64,000 nt of DNA from Byssochlamys sp. IMV 00236 (lineage: Eukaryota > Ascomycota > Eurotiomycetes > Eurotiales > Thermoascaceae): NCBI GenBank assembly GCA_001931875.2, contig MSJH02000804.1, forward strand, positions 1 to 64,000, given 5' to 3'. Position numbers and translations under genes: made by a program. Positions 62,861 to 64,000 of the stretch are shown here, in pieces; position 1 is the first letter of the stretch; the number at the start of each line of letters is the position of its first letter. The notes under the pieces are model-generated. The model was not told where the DNA came from. It saw only the letters and a list, made by a program, of their open reading frames with translations, and did no database searches.

Positions 62861-63659
62861 TTTTTTTTGTGTTGAATTTCCTATATCATAAAGAGTGAGA
62901 GGAGAGTCATCTTTATATGAGCAATCACGCCATTTCCTGTTGCGGTGCGGAGGTCTCCGGGACCTGCACGTGATGCGGGGAGACGTGAAGTATGAGATGT
63001 CAACTTCATGATTCATGGAATATACTAAGGAGTTTGGCTTCTATATTAATGTGGGAGTGGTAATGATAGGGAAATCTTTGGAATTAGAATACTGGACTGT
63101 GACTTAATCTATTGTCGATTTCTGCCAATGTGCTGCTAGCATCAAGGCTGACAAACAAACATACCCACTAGCTGTTGTGATGTCGACCGTTGAAGAACTG
63201 GTCCTCAACCTTTATGTATACCAATTGTTCTGTTCGACTGACATCATACTGTTCTTACTCACCACCATAGTTAAGTTAATTAGCAGCCCCAAAGTTGCAA
63301 AGAGCATTATAGACGTGAAACGTCAATTTCTCGATGCGCAATCAAAAGCACGAGAGAAGATTCCTATTTTGTTTAAGTACATACTTATAGCGTTGCCGTA
63401 TCTACGTCAGCGGTCCGCGGCTTGCCGACGACGATTCTCCATTCGCAGAGGTGCCGCCAAAAAGAATTACTGCTTGTAGTCAGGCAGAATGCTTACTGGT
63501 ATAAGGCCAGCACTGCGCATGCTCATAAGTCCATATATTCATGTGAGCAATCGAGTATACATTGCTTCATTCTCCATTACGAGGGCAAGATTGCCGACCG
63601 TGAGAGCCTGCAACCAGCAGAAACAACTATCACCAATAGCCAAAGCTCATATACGTGCC
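62861..63659. other. Divergent intergenic region, permease / glyoxalase-fold gene
   Basis: A shared upstream region of 0.8 kb. The frame at 63,177-63,479 has no recognised features and is not called. The region would hold both promoters. Confidence 0.5.
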
Positions 63660-64000
63660 ATGTCAAGTAATCCATCGTCTCCGCCCCCTCTCTCCCATAT
63701 ATTGGAGACGTGTATCTATGCGCGAGATCTGTCGGCTTCAGTTGAATTTTACAAGGGCATCTTCAACATACAGCCGTTTCTTGAAACGGTATGATCACAC
63801 CTCTCTCCAGGCTCTCAATGACAGACGCTGACAGCATATATAGCCCCGGATGTCCGGATTCTCCCTGGGACAGACAACTCTGCTTCTCTTCCAGATCGGA
63901 AGTACGCATGAGGATGTTCATCTACAAAATGGCACGATTCCCGGGCATGGTCCCACCGAAACAATCAGACACAGTCTCCTCACACCAAGCGACACTGCTA
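63660..64000 (+). CDS. Glyoxalase/VOC-fold protein, partial (window end)
   Basis: The start of a vicinal-oxygen-chelate (glyoxalase/bleomycin-resistance/dioxygenase) fold protein. Exon 1, 63,660-63,788, encodes a Ser/Pro-rich start followed by LSHILETCIYARDLSASVEF, YKGIFNIQPFLET; the His at about 13 occupies the usual first metal-ligand position of the beta-alpha-beta unit. A 55-bp intron (63,789-63,843) joins to exon 2, which reads PRMSGFSLGQTTLLLFQIGS and later GHGPTETIRHSLL before the window ends. The function within the VOC superfamily is open: glyoxalase I, a dioxygenase or a resistance protein. The ATG was chosen because it directly precedes the domain; the frame is open farther upstream. 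Confidence 0.8.

Noticed and set aside
63177..63479. 100-codon plus-strand frame with a hydrophobic start
   Set aside because: A short hydrophobic stretch only; no family match, and it lies in a divergent promoter region.

Overview
The window is nuclear DNA of a filamentous ascomycete. It is most likely an Aspergillaceae (Aspergillus/Penicillium-type) genome: genes carry many 50-130 bp GT..AG introns with GTATGT/GTACGT donors, and the proteins are typical of Eurotiales. The species cannot be named from the sequence alone.

The window has two very different halves. Positions 1 to about 31,790 are one extremely AT-rich block with no intact gene. CA/TG and CG dinucleotides are almost absent and every decayed reading frame is broken by TAA/TAG, the pattern left by repeat-induced point mutation (RIP). 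Inside it I can read nested transposon relics. A near-complete minus-strand Ty3/Gypsy LTR retrotransposon lies at about 10,997-21,255, with two direct LTRs, a polypurine tract, an integrase trace and a reverse-transcriptase trace. A second copy of its 5' part lies at 1-3,328, and a further LTR at 9,723-10,060. Two other Gypsy pol 3' ends lie on the plus strand (about 22.8-23.3 kb and 30.6-31.3 kb). A hAT transposase relic lies on the minus strand near 26.9-27.2 kb, with a 15-bp minisatellite upstream of it. A palindromic MITE-like unit sits near 25.7-25.9 kb.

From about 31.8 kb the composition becomes normal. A 4-kb transition zone holds a broken secreted glutamic peptidase gene, a 20-N assembly gap and a frameshifted chromodomain relic. 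Then come well-preserved genes: ATP synthase beta (minus), cytochrome c oxidase subunit V (minus), cofilin (minus), an omega-like glutathione S-transferase (plus), a Zn2Cys6 transcription factor (plus), mitochondrial HSP60 (minus), an uncharacterised basic/acidic nuclear-type protein (minus), ATP synthase epsilon (plus), the NatC subunit Mak10/Naa35 (plus), a secreted GH5 endo-1,6-beta-glucanase (plus), an amino-acid permease of the LAT/Mup type (minus) and the start of a glyoxalase-fold protein (plus, cut by the window end).

Four of these genes serve mitochondrial energy metabolism or protein folding (F1 beta, F1 epsilon, COX subunit V, HSP60), so the gene-rich half is an ordinary housekeeping neighbourhood directly beside a large heterochromatin-like island. 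I rebuilt exon structures by hand from splice signals and reading-frame continuity; all models close in frame with family-typical lengths. I found no CRISPR, rRNA, tRNA or clear novel multi-gene system.
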